DNA from: Granulicella sp. L46
GTDB lineage: Bacteria; Acidobacteriota; Terriglobia; Terriglobales; Acidobacteriaceae
DNA length: 64,000 nt
Direction of reading: 5' to 3'
NCBI RefSeq assembly: GCF_009765785.1
Contig: NZ_LMUT01000012.1
Location: 652,621-716,620, forward strand
Each line of letters opens with the position of its first letter. The stretch's first letter is position 1. Shown piece by piece: positions 42,915 to 52,600 of the stretch. Below the pieces are notes generated by a model that was given only the letters and a program-made list of their open reading frames with translations, was not told the DNA's origin and searched no databases. The position numbers and the translations under genes are program-made.

Positions 42915-44141
42915 ATGAGCGAGAGGGTGTTGCCGTTCGAGCAGGCATTGGAGGAGGTGCTGACGCAGGCGCGTTCGGGTGGGAGTGTGCGCGGGGTGGA
43001 GGTTGTGGAGCTGCTCGCTGGTGCGGGCAGGGTGCTGGCTGCGGTGGTTGTGGCGGACCGGGATCAGCCGGCGTTCGATCGGGCTACGCGGGATGGGTAT
43101 GCGGTTCGCTCGGGGGATGTGGGTAAGGCGTTGCGGGTTGCCGGTTCGGTGCGGGCGGGCGAGAGTTGGTCAGGTAAGGCGCTGGGTGAGGGTGAGGCGA
43201 TCGAGATCATGACGGGAGCTCCTTTGCCTGTTGGGGCGGATGCTGTGGTGATGGTCGAGCATACGGCGTTGGCTGAGGAAACGCTGCGCGTGGAGGCTGG
43301 GCGTTCGTTGAGGGTTGGGGAGAATGTGGTGCCGCGCGGGGCGGAGACGCTTGCCGGCAATGTAGTGCTGCCTGTTGGGCGTTCGCTGGGCGCGGCGGAG
43401 ATCAGTGTCGCGGCTAGTTGTGGACTGGCGAAGGTGCAGGTGTTCGCTCGGCCGAAGGTGGCGATTATTGCGACGGGCGATGAGTTGGTGGAGTTGGATG
43501 AACCGATGGAGGCTTGGCAGATTCGGAACTCCAATAGTTATGCGCTGGCCGCGCTGGTGGAGGCTGCTGGCGGCGTTGGCTTGCGGCTGGCGATTGCGCG
43601 GGACACGCTTGGGGAGCTGCGGGCGCAGGTCGCTGAAGGCCGCGAGGCGGATCTGCTGCTGCTGTCGGGCGGCGTTTCGATGGGCAAGTATGACCTCGTC
43701 GAGCAGGTGCTGCGGGAGTTTCGCGCGGAATTCTTCTTTACGGGTGCGCTGATTCAGCCGGGAAAGCCGATTGTGTTTGGGCGGTTGCCTTCGGAGAAGG
43801 GTTGGACTTACTTCTTTGGGTTGCCGGGAAATCCTGTGTCGGCGCAGGTTTGCTTTGCTTTGTTTGTTGCGCCGATGCTGCGGGCGCTGGCTGGTCGGAC
43901 GGAGATTGCGCCGGTGTTTGTGGAGGCTCGGCTGAGTGAGGGGGTGAAGGGTGGGGCACGGGTTACTCGGTTTCTGCCGGCTGAGTTGAGCGGCGGTTGG
44001 GATGGGGTTGGGGTTCGGGTTGTTGGTTGGCAGGGTTCAGGGGATGTGGTGGCGAATGCTCGCGGGAATGGGTATGTGGTGCTTCCAGCGGGCGTCGAAC
44101 ACTTCCCTGCTGGGCTGACGGTGCGCGTGTTGCTGCGGTAG
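42915..44141 (+). CDS. moeA: molybdopterin molybdotransferase MoeA
   Basis: A 408-residue enzyme that inserts molybdate into molybdopterin-AMP. DQPAFDRATRDGYAVRSGD (about 52-70), IMTGAPLPVGADAVVMVEHT (about 98-117), LLLSGGVSMGKYDLVEQVL (about 252-270) and FFGLPGNPVSAQVCF (about 303-317) are standard MoeA motifs. GGGAG stands 9 bases before the ATG at 42915. moaC is two genes downstream, so this is a small molybdenum-cofactor operon behind a terminator. Confidence 0.95.
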   Translation: MSERVLPFEQALEEVLTQARSGGSVRGVEVVELLAGAGRVLAAVVVADRDQPAFDRATRDGYAVRSGDVGKALRVAGSVRAGESWSGKALGEGEAIEIMTGAPLPVGADAVVMVEHTALAEETLRVEAGRSLRVGENVVPRGAETLAGNVVLPVGRSLGAAEISVAASCGLAKVQVFARPKVAIIATGDELVELDEPMEAWQIRNSNSYALAALVEAAGGVGLRLAIARDTLGELRAQVAEGREADLLLLSGGVSMGKYDLVEQVLREFRAEFFFTGALIQPGKPIVFGRLPSEKGWTYFFGLPGNPVSAQVCFALFVAPMLRALAGRTEIAPVFVEARLSEGVKGGARVTRFLPAELSGGWDGVGVRVVGWQGSGDVVANARGNGYVVLPAGVEHFPAGLTVRVLLR

Positions 44142-44150
44142 GATCACTGC

Positions 44151-44381
44151 ATGAGCGACCGAAGCGAGAATCTCCTTTTCGTTAGCGGCATTTTGATCGG
44201 GCTGGGTGTTGGCCTGTTCGTGGGCGTTGGGATGGCTGTGGTGGGTGTGTTCTTTGTGCTGCACCACATGTTCGTCCCGGGAACTCACTGGTTCTTGAAG
44301 CTGCTGCTGTCCTCGCTGGTGCCGGTAATCATGATCGTGGCCGGCTGGTTGACGCGTACGTTCGCGCGGAGGCGACCGTGA
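44151..44381 (+). CDS. small two-helix membrane protein between moeA and moaC
   Basis: A 76-residue protein with a long hydrophobic glycine/valine-rich hairpin (about 9-38) and a second segment (about 47-68) ending in TRTFARRRP. It starts 9 bases after moeA and its stop overlaps the moaC GTG start, so it is made together with both. No family recognised. A link to molybdenum-cofactor synthesis is suggested only by position. Confidence 0.65.
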   Translation: MSDRSENLLFVSGILIGLGVGLFVGVGMAVVGVFFVLHHMFVPGTHWFLKLLLSSLVPVIMIVAGWLTRTFARRRP

Positions 44382-44848
44382 GCGACAAGCTGTCGCACTT
44401 TGATGAGGGTGGGCAGGCTCGGATGGTGGATGTTGGGGCTAAGGCTGAGACGCGGCGGGAGGCTGTGGCTTCCGCGTTCGTTGAGTTGAATGAGGCTGTG
44501 TTGGCTGCCTTGCCGCAGAATCCCAAGGGTGATCCGTTGGAGGTGGCTCGGTTTGCCGGAATCCAGGCGGCGAAGCGGACTAGTGAGTTGATCCCGATGT
44601 GTCATCCGCTCGCGCTGACGTTTGTGGATGTGCAGGCTACCGTGGTGGCCGGTGGGGTGGAGATTCGGGCTACTGCGGCTACTGTGGCTGGGACGGGCGT
44701 CGAGATGGAGGCTATGACTGCGGCGGCGGTTGCGGCGCTTACTGTCTATGACATGACCAAGGCGCTGGATAAGGGGATTCGGATTCGGGAGATTGTGTTG
44801 CTGTCCAAGACCGGCGGGAAGAGTGGGACGTATACGCGGGTTGTGTAG
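44378..44848 (+). CDS. moaC: cyclic pyranopterin monophosphate synthase MoaC
   Basis: A 156-residue enzyme of the second step of cyclic pyranopterin formation. MVDVGAKAETRREAVASA, KRTSELIPMCHPLALT (about 67-82), VEMEAMTAAAVAALTVYDMTKALDKG (about 109-134) and LLSKTGGKSG contain the known catalytic lysine and aspartate regions. GTG start overlapping the previous stop. Last gene of the moeA group, followed by an 836-base gene-free region. Confidence 0.95.
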   Translation: MSDKLSHFDEGGQARMVDVGAKAETRREAVASAFVELNEAVLAALPQNPKGDPLEVARFAGIQAAKRTSELIPMCHPLALTFVDVQATVVAGGVEIRATAATVAGTGVEMEAMTAAAVAALTVYDMTKALDKGIRIREIVLLSKTGGKSGTYTRVV

Positions 44849-45099
44849 GGGTGCCCCCCTCCCCCCTCGGGGTATGACTTCATGTGTAAACGATTCTATT
44901 CAAACGGGTTAGGGACGAAAGTACCCCCTGGCTGGTTGATGTAACTGTTGCATCTAAGGACGTTAAGGGTCGAGGTACTACCATCGAAAGACTTTACGCG
45001 TGGATGGGGCGTGGGGTCTTTCATTCCTTGGGTATGGGTTGAGTCGTTGGCCCCTTGTTTTGGGCGGCGTGGGTTTCTGATTTGTCGTGGGAGAGGGTC

Positions 45100-45139
45100 T
45101 AGTTCAATTGTAGTGGGTTGGTGGGGGTAAGTATGCCAA
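45100..45139. repeat. family G 40-base repeat, copy 1
   Basis: TAGTTCAATTGTAG, four variable bases, TTGGTGGGGGTAA, one variable base, TATGCCAA. It agrees at 35 of 40 positions with copy 2 at 63707-63746. The final GCCAA here is followed by a matching TTGGC to form a small hairpin. Confidence 0.85.
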
Positions 45140-45356
45140 GTTGGTTGGCGCGAAATCGGCAATGGGGGCGCGGGGTTTGTGGGTTTGGTGAGGTGGTGGG
45201 GGGTTGACATGCTGATTTTGGGCTGTTTTTAGGGTGATTGGGGGGGATTTATTTTTTGGGGGTGAGTGCAACGGTTCGTCCGCAGGCCGGGTGGGTTGGC
45301 TACGTAGCGAGCTATTGCCTAAAGGGGTTAGCGATCGAGGTGAGTCGAAAGCGTCG

Positions 45357-45385
45357 GGGTCCTTCGGCTGCGCTCAGGATGACAG
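45357..45385. repeat. family B repeat
   Basis: GGGGTCCTTCGGCTGCGCTC followed by AGGATGACAG; same as at 21111 apart from one or two bases. Intergenic. Confidence 0.85.
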
Positions 45386-45417
45386 AGCTTGGGTGAGGAG
45401 ACGTTCGGACGAACGCA

Positions 45418-45465
45418 GATTGCCGGAGGGAGTGACAGACAGAAAGAAAGGCAAGGGCAAGAACG
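45418..45465. repeat. family C repeat
   Basis: GATTGCCGGAGGGAGTGACA then GACAGAAAGAAAGGCAAGGG; a diverged copy of the units at 49540 and 60724, which begin GATTCCCAAAGGGAATGACA. Confidence 0.65.
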
Positions 45466-45514
45466 GGAGAAAGCAGGTTCCTCGCTACGCTCGGAATGAC
45501 AATTTCTCTTAGAA

Positions 45515-45660
45515 ATTGTCAAAGAAAAGCAAAAGCAAAGGCAAAGGCAAAGGCAAAGGCAGAGGCAGAGGCGGAGGCAGAGGCAGAGGCAGAGGCAGAG
45601 GCAGAGGCGGGGGCAGGGGCAGGGGCAGGGGCAGGGGCAATCGTAACGGCAACGACCGGG
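45515..45660. repeat. GGCAAA/GGCAGA/GGCAGG hexamer array
   Basis: About 20 hexamers on the plus strand that drift from GGCAAA through GGCAGA to GGGGCA, then end in GGCAACGACC. The same GGCAACGACC ending closes the run after family C at 60780-60810. It lies directly after the egtD stop. Confidence 0.9.
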
Positions 45661-45684
45661 GCAGCGTGGGCAAAACGATCCGGG

Positions 45685-46731
45685 CTAGAGGGTGTGGGCC
45701 AGGGTTAGGGCGAAGCTGCGGGTGGGGTCGTGGAAGGTGCGGGTGGGGGTGAAGCCAGAGCGGGTTAGGAGGTCGTTGAGGGCTTCGTCGGTGAACTTGT
45801 GGCTGTTTTCGGTGTGGATGGTTTCGAACTGGGCGAAGGGGATGCGCTGGCCGGCTATGTGGACCGTTTGGGGTATGAGGCTTTCGAGGTGCATCTCGAT
45901 GCGGCTTTCGTTGGCGTTCCAGCGGGCGCGGTGGGAGAAGGCATCGAGGTTGAAGTCGGCGTCTAGATCGCGGTTGAGGCGGGTGAGAATGTTGAGGTTG
46001 AAGGCGGCGGTAACTCCGGCTGCGTCGTCGTAGGCGGAGAGGATGGTGGAGATCGGCTTGTGGGCGCTGGGGGCGAGGTCGGCGCCGAGGAGGAGGGCGT
46101 CGCCGGGCTGGAGGTGGGAGCGGAGGCGATGCAGGATGGCTTGAGCTTCCTCTGGTGAAAAGTTGCCGATGCTGGAGCCGATGTATAAGGCGAGGACTCG
46201 GCTGCGGGGGCCGTGCTGGTGGCCGTTGCCGTTGCCATTGCCCGAGGTGCAGGGATGTTGGAGGGTGTAGGGTTCGGTGACGTAGTTGGCTACCTGGGCA
46301 TGTACGTTGAGGCCGGGGATGGTGAGGGCGAGGTTTTCAGCGGCTTCGAGGGCGGAGGCGCTGACGTCGATGGGCTGGTAGAGGAGGTTGGGCTGGAGGC
46401 GGGTGGCGGCCTGGAGGAGGAGGCCGGTCTTGGTGGCGGAGCCGGCGCCCAGCTCGGCGATGGTGAAGGTGTCGTGAGAGTGGAAGGACTGGCTTGCGGG
46501 GGCGCCGGGGGTGAGGAATTCGCGGAGGATGTCGTCGGCGTGGGTGGCGAAGAGGGCGCGCTCGGTGCGGGTGAGGTAGTACTCGGGGAGGTCGGTGATG
46601 GCTTCAAAGAGCTCGGAGCCGCGCTCGTCGTAGAAGAGCCAGGGGGAGAGGACCTTGGGGGAGGCGGTTAGGCCGGAGAGGGCTTCGTTCAGGACGGCCT
46701 CGTTGAGGGAGACAGGGGTCGCGGTGGTCAA
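45685..46731 (-). CDS. egtD: histidine N-alpha-methyltransferase EgtD
   Basis: A 348-residue SAM-dependent enzyme that trimethylates histidine to hercynine, the first step of ergothioneine synthesis. LSPWLFYDERGSELFEAITDLPEYYLTRTE (about 28-57) and the SAM loop IAELGAGSATKTGLLL (about 91-106) are typical, as are LYIGSSIGNF and the C-terminal FHDPTRSFALTLAHTL. A short Asn-Gly run (NGNGNG near 170-176), encoded by GTTGCC-type hexamers, interrupts a loop before LALYIGSS. TTG start at 46731 with GAGG 6 bases upstream. Downstream of egtB on the same strand. Confidence 0.93.
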   Translation of the reverse strand: MTTATPVSLNEAVLNEALSGLTASPKVLSPWLFYDERGSELFEAITDLPEYYLTRTERALFATHADDILREFLTPGAPASQSFHSHDTFTIAELGAGSATKTGLLLQAATRLQPNLLYQPIDVSASALEAAENLALTIPGLNVHAQVANYVTEPYTLQHPCTSGNGNGNGHQHGPRSRVLALYIGSSIGNFSPEEAQAILHRLRSHLQPGDALLLGADLAPSAHKPISTILSAYDDAAGVTAAFNLNILTRLNRDLDADFNLDAFSHRARWNANESRIEMHLESLIPQTVHIAGQRIPFAQFETIHTENSHKFTDEALNDLLTRSGFTPTRTFHDPTRSFALTLAHTL

Positions 46732-46904
46732 AGGGGGCCTCGTGGGAGAGCAAGGTACGAACGAAAGAGCTTCGGGCTTGGATGCGAGGTAGAGGCTTTG
46801 CGGTTCAGGATTGCTCGGAAATCGGGTTCGGCTTTGGTGCGGCTAATCCTTTAGCGAACGGATGTTCGTGGCATCGCGTGATTATCGCCATCACGTAGAA
46901 ATAC

Positions 46905-46934
46905 GGGGGTCCTTCGCTCCGCTCAGGATGACAG
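46905..46934. repeat. family B repeat between egtB and egtD
   Basis: CGGGGGTCCTTCGCTCCGCT followed by CAGGATGACA. Nearly the same string occurs at 60806-60833. The 254-base gap between egtB and egtD holds nothing else recognised. Confidence 0.85.
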
Positions 46935-46985
46935 CGAAAAACTGACAACGACAATCAACTACAGGTACAAAGGCGACGGCGGGAA

Positions 46986-48383
46986 CTACGCTCCGTCGCG
47001 GGCCAGGCGGAGGCCGCTGAACTGCCAGCGGGTGGCGGGGGAGAAGAAGTTGCGATACGTGGCGCGGATGTGGGTCTCGGGGGTTACGCAGGAGCCGCCG
47101 CGGAGGACGATTTGGGAGCTCATGAATTTGCCGTTGTATTCGCCGAGGGCGCCGGGGAGAGGCTTGTAGCCGGGGTAGCCGGTGTAGGGCGACTGAGTCC
47201 ACTCCCAGACGTCGCCGTAGAGCTGCTGGGGGGTGGGGGCCGTGGCGCTGCCTACCTGGGGGTGGAGGGCGCCGGATTCCATGAAGTTGCCGTGGATGGA
47301 CGGAGAAGCAGATCCTCCGCCTTCAGTGAAGGATGACAATTCTTTGGATTGCTGGGCGGCGACAAACTCCCATTCGAACTCGGTGGGGAGGCGGTTGCCG
47401 GACCAGCGGGCGAAGGCGTCGGCCTCGAAGAAGCTGACGTGGCAGACGGGGGTTTCGGAGAGCTCGCCGAGGGGGCGGAAGCCGTTGAGGGTGAAGATGC
47501 TCCAGCCGGAGGGATTGTGGGAGTCGCGCGTCCAGTAGAGAGGGGCTTGCCAGCCCTGGGCCTGGAGGGTGTCCCAGCCTTCGGAGAGCCAGAGCTCGGG
47601 GCGGGCGTAGCCGTCGTCTTCGATGAAGGCGAGGTACTCGGCGCAAGTTACGGCGCGGGAGGCTAGCTGGAAGGGCGGGAGATAGATGGGGTGGCGCGGG
47701 GTTTCGTTGTCGAAGGCGAAGGCGTAGATATCGTTTGGGTCGGGGGAGATGCCGATGCCGACGATGCCGGGACGGGCGGAGGTGCCGGGGGTGAAGCTGA
47801 TCCAGTTGAGCGGCGGGGAGATGCTGTCGGCACCGGCAGCAATCTGGTTGAGTTGGGGCGGAGACAGGCGGTAGGCGGGGTGCAGGGGGTTGGTGAAGAA
47901 GGCGTGCTTGATGTCGGTGGCGGCGAGTTCGAGATGCTGCTGCTCGTGCTCGAGGCCGAGGACGATGCGGCGCTGAGATTCGTCCTCGGGATGACTGCAG
48001 AGGAGGCGCTCGATGGCTGCGTCTACATGGCGACGGTAGGCGAGGATCTGGTCGAGGGGAGGGCGGGAGAACGAGGCGCGGAGCTTCTTTTCCGGCATCT
48101 CACCGAGGGCGCGGTAATAGCTATTGAAAAGCCATTTGAAGTTGGGGTCGAAGGGCTGGTACCCGGCAACGAACTCGGAGAGAACGAAGGTTTCGAAGAA
48201 CCAGGAGGTGTGGGCGAGATGCCATTTGACGGGCGAGGCTTCGGCGCAGGATTGGACCATCATGTCTTCCGGGGATAAGGGACTACAGAAGGCCATGGTC
48301 GCGGCACGCACGGTGCGGAAGCGATCGAGGAGATCCGCGCTGCGCGATTGTTTGGGGGCGAGATTTGTCGACTGCGTCAGCAT
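46986..48383 (-). CDS. egtB: ergothioneine sulfoxide synthase EgtB
   Basis: A 465-residue non-heme iron enzyme that joins hercynine to a thiol. N-terminal DinB-like domain with iron ligands in VKWHLAHTSWFFE (His55/His58 region) and LGLEHEQQHLE (His146, His150), C-terminal FGE-sulfatase domain with LPTEFEWEFVAA, GDVWEWTQSPY and LRGGSCVTPETHIRATYRNFF. Without egtA in view it may use cysteine directly, but this is not shown. Residues about 347-365 (KELSSFTEGGGSAS) look like an extra loop. TGGAG 7 bases before the ATG at 48383; the longer frame to 51575 is antisense to the TonB receptor. Confidence 0.93.
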   Translation of the reverse strand: MLTQSTNLAPKQSRSADLLDRFRTVRAATMAFCSPLSPEDMMVQSCAEASPVKWHLAHTSWFFETFVLSEFVAGYQPFDPNFKWLFNSYYRALGEMPEKKLRASFSRPPLDQILAYRRHVDAAIERLLCSHPEDESQRRIVLGLEHEQQHLELAATDIKHAFFTNPLHPAYRLSPPQLNQIAAGADSISPPLNWISFTPGTSARPGIVGIGISPDPNDIYAFAFDNETPRHPIYLPPFQLASRAVTCAEYLAFIEDDGYARPELWLSEGWDTLQAQGWQAPLYWTRDSHNPSGWSIFTLNGFRPLGELSETPVCHVSFFEADAFARWSGNRLPTEFEWEFVAAQQSKELSSFTEGGGSASPSIHGNFMESGALHPQVGSATAPTPQQLYGDVWEWTQSPYTGYPGYKPLPGALGEYNGKFMSSQIVLRGGSCVTPETHIRATYRNFFSPATRWQFSGLRLARDGA

Positions 48384-48674
48384 GGTTTGCTCCAGGGTAC
48401 ATTCGATGCTTCTGGCGCTTGGATGCTTCACAAAGCGGGGTTGTTGCTCTGAATTTGCTTTGGGGGATGCTTTGGTATTGGTCGTGAGACGGCGAGCGAG
48501 GGGCCGTTGTTTGACGGTAAACCCAAGCGCGGAGAAAGACAATGGCCACGCGGCAGAATCGGAGGGCCGCGCGAGTGGTGAGACACGGCGAATAATTCGC
48601 TTGGTGAGCGCGTCTTCCGGGTGGGGATGCCGTCTTTGTTTGTAGAGAGTATGGGGTGGGCGAAGGAGCACGGT

Positions 48675-49529
48675 ATGGGTCGTAAGGCGAGGTTGGCGGC
48701 GCTGTGGGCAGTGGTGGTGGGTGCGGGTGTGATTCGTGCGCAGGTGCAGATTCAGGCGCCGCCGCCGGGAGCGCAGCGGGGCGGCGGAGAATTCTTCGCG
48801 AATATGCAGCGGGTGGCGGGGGAAGTGACGGCGATTTCGGGATCCACGCTGACCGTGAAGACGGAGGATGGCGGGTCGATGCAAGTTGTGACGACCGACA
48901 ATACGCGGGTGATGATGGGTGGAGGTCGAGCTACGGTAGCTGCTTCGTCGGGTGGCACGCCCGGTGCGGTGACGCCGCCTCCCGCTCCAGGTCGCGCTCG
49001 CGAGACTGTGGTGAAGATTTCGGATTTGAAGGTGGGGGACGGGGTGATGGCGGCCGGGATTCTGGATGCGCCGAATAAGACGCTGCATGCTGCGGTCGTG
49101 TTTGCGACCGACGCGGCGCAACTTAAGGCGATGAAGGAGAATTTGGGGAAGACGTACATCGTAGGGCGGGTGACGGCGATTGATCTCGATAACGCGAAGA
49201 TGACGGTGGAGCGGCCGGACCACGTGGCGCAGACGATCGGGCTGGATGAGACGACTTCGTTTCGGAAGGGCGGACGAGGTGCGCGGATGAGCGGAATGGC
49301 TGGCAGCGGAGTTGCTGGCGGCGGAACGGGTGCGGCGGCAGAGCAGGGTGGGGAGAGCATTACGCTGGCCGATATCAAGGTGGGGGAGAACGTGCGGGGG
49401 ACTGGGTCGGTGAAGGGTGGGATCTTTGTGCCGACGGAACTGGTGGTGATCGAGCGGGGTCCGCGCGCGGCGGGAGATGCGGCGTCGGGTGGTAAGGCGA
49501 GGCCTAGTCCGAATCCGAACCCGCAGTAG
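48675..49529 (+). CDS. DUF5666 secreted protein
   Basis: A 284-residue exported protein with a signal segment (RLAALWAVVVGAGVIRAQ, about 5-23) and two small DUF5666-type beta domains: ANMQRVAGEVTAISGSTLTVKTEDGGSMQVVTTDNTRV (about 42-80) and YIVGRVTAIDLDNAKMTVERPD (about 158-180), with glycine-rich linkers and VKISDLKVGDGVMAAG-type turns. Function unknown; common in acidobacteria. AAGGAG before the ATG at 48675. Followed by the TonB-dependent receptor gene, with a family C repeat between. Confidence 0.8.
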   Translation: MGRKARLAALWAVVVGAGVIRAQVQIQAPPPGAQRGGGEFFANMQRVAGEVTAISGSTLTVKTEDGGSMQVVTTDNTRVMMGGGRATVAASSGGTPGAVTPPPAPGRARETVVKISDLKVGDGVMAAGILDAPNKTLHAAVVFATDAAQLKAMKENLGKTYIVGRVTAIDLDNAKMTVERPDHVAQTIGLDETTSFRKGGRGARMSGMAGSGVAGGGTGAAAEQGGESITLADIKVGENVRGTGSVKGGIFVPTELVVIERGPRAAGDAASGGKARPSPNPNPQ

Positions 49530-49539
49530 GAAGAACAAG

Positions 49540-49591
49540 AACAGAAGCAGATTCCCAAAGGGAATGACAGAAAGAAAAGCAAGGGCGAGAA
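49540..49591. repeat. family C repeat
   Basis: CAGATTCCCAAAGGGAATGA then CAGAAAGAAAAGCAAGGGCG; the part GATTCCC/GGGAATG can fold. Sits just before the start of the TonB receptor gene. Confidence 0.8.
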
Positions 49592-49640
49592 CGGTGTGCG
49601 GCTGAGTTGGTTGCGGTTTGGGATTGAGGGAGAGGTGTAC

Positions 49641-52600
49641 GTGGAGGGTCGGACGATAAGACGGCGAGTGTGGATGGCGGCGGCGATGCTGTGCGGGGGT
49701 GCGTTGATGGCGCAGAGCCCTACGGCTGTACAGCCTGAGCCAGCCATACAGCCAGGATCCGCAGTACCCGCTGTTGTAGCGATACAGGCTCCGGCGGCGC
49801 AGGGGGCGGCAGTTGCTGGGCAGGGCGGAACGATCGAGGGTCGGGTGGTTGCTGGCGCGGGGGGTAAGGGCGGGGGAGTTCCGCTGCCGGGGGTTGCGAT
49901 TACGGCGATGAATTCGTTGACTGGGAGAAAGTACGCGACGACAACTGACATTGATGGAAAGTATGCGATGGCGATTTCTCGCAATGGGCGGTACGTGGTG
50001 CGGGCGCAGCTGACGGGGTTTGCGGATGTTACGCAGGAGGTCGTGCTGAATGGGGTGCAGGCCGAGGCGGCGAACCAGGGGATTACGATTGTGCCGAAGG
50101 CTACGGATTTTGGATTGCAGTTGGCGAGCCGGGTTGCCGCGGAGGAGGCGAAGCAGGCGCAGGGTTCGGGGCTGGGAGCGCAGGGGGGGATGCAGGGGTT
50201 GAGTTTGAATGCGGGTGGGGATGTGGCGGATGCGACGACGGGGACGCGCAATGCGGGGGCGGCAATGCCAACGCTGTCGGGGATGGGGGATGAGTCGGCT
50301 GACTCGGTAACAGTGCAGGGGCAGACGGGTGGGACCAATGGGCTGGCGAACTTGAGCGAGGAAGAGATTCGGCAGCGGGTGCAGGATGCGGTGGCGCAGG
50401 CGCGGGCGAGCGGGATGATTCCGCAGGGCGGCGATCCTACCAATGCGATCGTGGGTGCGCTTGGCGGGATGATGGGCGGTGGTGGATTTGGTGGAGGTGG
50501 GGGTGGGCGCGGTGGACGCGGCGGTGGTGGTGGCTTTGGGAGTGGGGCGTTTCGGAACTTCAATCCATCGCAGCCGCACGGAAGTATTTATTACCGGGTG
50601 AGCAATGGGGCGCTGGATTCGGCGCAGTGGTCGCCGACGTTGCAGCCGCAGATGAAGCCGTCGTCGTACGCGAATAATTATGGCGTGACGTTTGCGGAGT
50701 CGCCGTACATTCCAGGACTGACGAAGCCGAATCCGAAGCAGTTCGTGTTCATCAATTTGACGGGGCAGAAGAATCTGAATGCGTTTCTGGGTGGGCCGGA
50801 GCGGGTGCCGACGACGCTGGAGCGCGAGGGGGATTTTTCGGAGTCGACGCAGGTTGTGAATGGAGTGATCACGCCTGTGACGATTTATGATCCCGCCACG
50901 GGGCTGCCGGTGAATGGAAATAATCTGGCGAATGCGACGACGCCGATCTCGCCGCAGGCGCTGGCGCTGCTGCAGTATTACCCGGCGCCGAATATTCCGG
51001 TCAACGCGCAAGGGTATAACTACGAGACGATTTCGAATGCAGGCAATAACGTGGTGGCGTTGAACACGCGGTATGTGCGCACGCTGGGTGGAAGTGCGGG
51101 ATCGCCGTTTGCGATGCTTGGCGGCGGCGGTGGAGGCGGGCGACGCGGTGGAGCAAGCATTGGGCCGGCTACGCTGCAGCAGAATATCAACATTGGATAC
51201 AACTACTCGCACCAGGCACAAGATCAGCGGAATATTTTTTTGGCGCTGGGCGGAGCGAGTGAGAGCGATGGCAACCAGCTGAGCACAGGGTACACGGTTT
51301 CGTACGGACGACTGTCGAATCATGCGACGTTGACGTGGAACAGGCTGAATACGGAGGCGCGGAATTATTTTACGAACACTGCGAATGATCCGACGACGGC
51401 GGCTGGGATCACGATTCCGAATGAGAGTGGCGGGTTTGCCGATCCGAACTTTTATAACGGCCTGCCCTCGCTCAATATCAGCAACTTTGCGGGGCTTACG
51501 AATGCAACGCCGAGCCAGTTGATTAACCAAACAATCAGCTTCTCTGATTTTGTTGCGTATCGGCATGCGAAACACAACTTTCGTTTAGGGCTGGATATTC
51601 GGCGAGTGCATGCCGATTCGATTGGCGGAAATGATCCGCTGGGGCAGTTCACGTTTACGGGCTATGCGACGGAGAGCCCGGAGGACAAGGCTGTTGGGAG
51701 CGCGGCGTTGACGGGATCGGGGTTTGCAGATTTTCTGCTGGGGCTGCCGCAGAGTACGGCAATCCAGGCGGGGCTGTACAAAATTTATCTGCGCGAGAAT
51801 GTGTACGACTGGTACGCGAACGATGACTTCCGGCTGGCTGCAAATTGGACACTGAATTTTGGTCTGCGGTATGAGTATTTCGCGCCGTATACGGAGAAGA
51901 ACAACCGGTTGGTGAACCTGGATCACAACGCGGATTTTAGCGAGGTGGATCCGGTGCAGCCGGGACAGATAGGAGAGTTTCAGGGCAAATTTCCGAGCGG
52001 GTTGGTGAATCCCGATCGTGCGATGTACGCGCCGCGATTTGGATTGGCGTGGAGGCCGAAGTCGACATCGAAGTGGACCAAGCAGACGGTGGTGCGTGCG
52101 GGGTATGGGATCAACTACAACACGGGACAGTTTGCGGCGATGGCGAAGTCGCTCTCGTTTCAGCCGCCGTTTGCGGAGACGCAGACGAATGTTCTTCCGG
52201 TGGCGAGCGCGGCGAATCCAGATCCGGCGTCGACGGGCTGCGTGACGACTACGCCGGACTCGACTGCGAACATGACACTGGCGAATGGCTTTGGGTGCTC
52301 GACGGAAGAGACGATTCAGAATAACTATTCGGTGAACAAGTATTACCGGCTGGGGATGGTGCAGGCGTACAACGTGAATATCCAGCGGACGTTTCCAATG
52401 GGGATCGTATTCAACATTGGATATAACGGGGCGAAGGGTAGCGGGTTGGATGTGCTCGGGTCTCCGAACAGCACGCCCGCGGGAGTTACGACGCCGGGTG
52501 TGGCGCCATTTTTGTATGAGACATCGGTGGCGGGATCGCATGCTAATTCGCTGGTGGTGAGCTTGCAGAAGCGGCAACAGAAGGGCATCGCGCTGGGGAT

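Larger units (their letters stand above)
44849..45684. other. gene-free region built of repeats
   Basis: No credible gene in 836 bases. In order: a C-rich block (44850-44867), words GACGTTAAGGG (about 44958) and AGACTTTACG (about 44989), a family G repeat (45100-45139), TTGACA at about 45207, family B (45357), family C (45418), a second B-like unit (about 45474-45502) and a GGCARR hexamer array (45515-45660). Open frames here encode only simple-sequence peptides. Confidence 0.75.

Noticed and set aside
45496..45752. Open frames with (KA)n, (EA)n or (GRG)n peptides
   Set aside because: They are translations of the GGCARR hexamer array with no start signal.
48384..51575. Large N-terminal extension of the EgtB frame on the minus strand
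   Set aside because: It is antisense to the DUF5666 and TonB receptor genes, His/Arg-rich as shadows of GC-rich genes are, and EgtB has a complete start with a ribosome-binding site at 48383.
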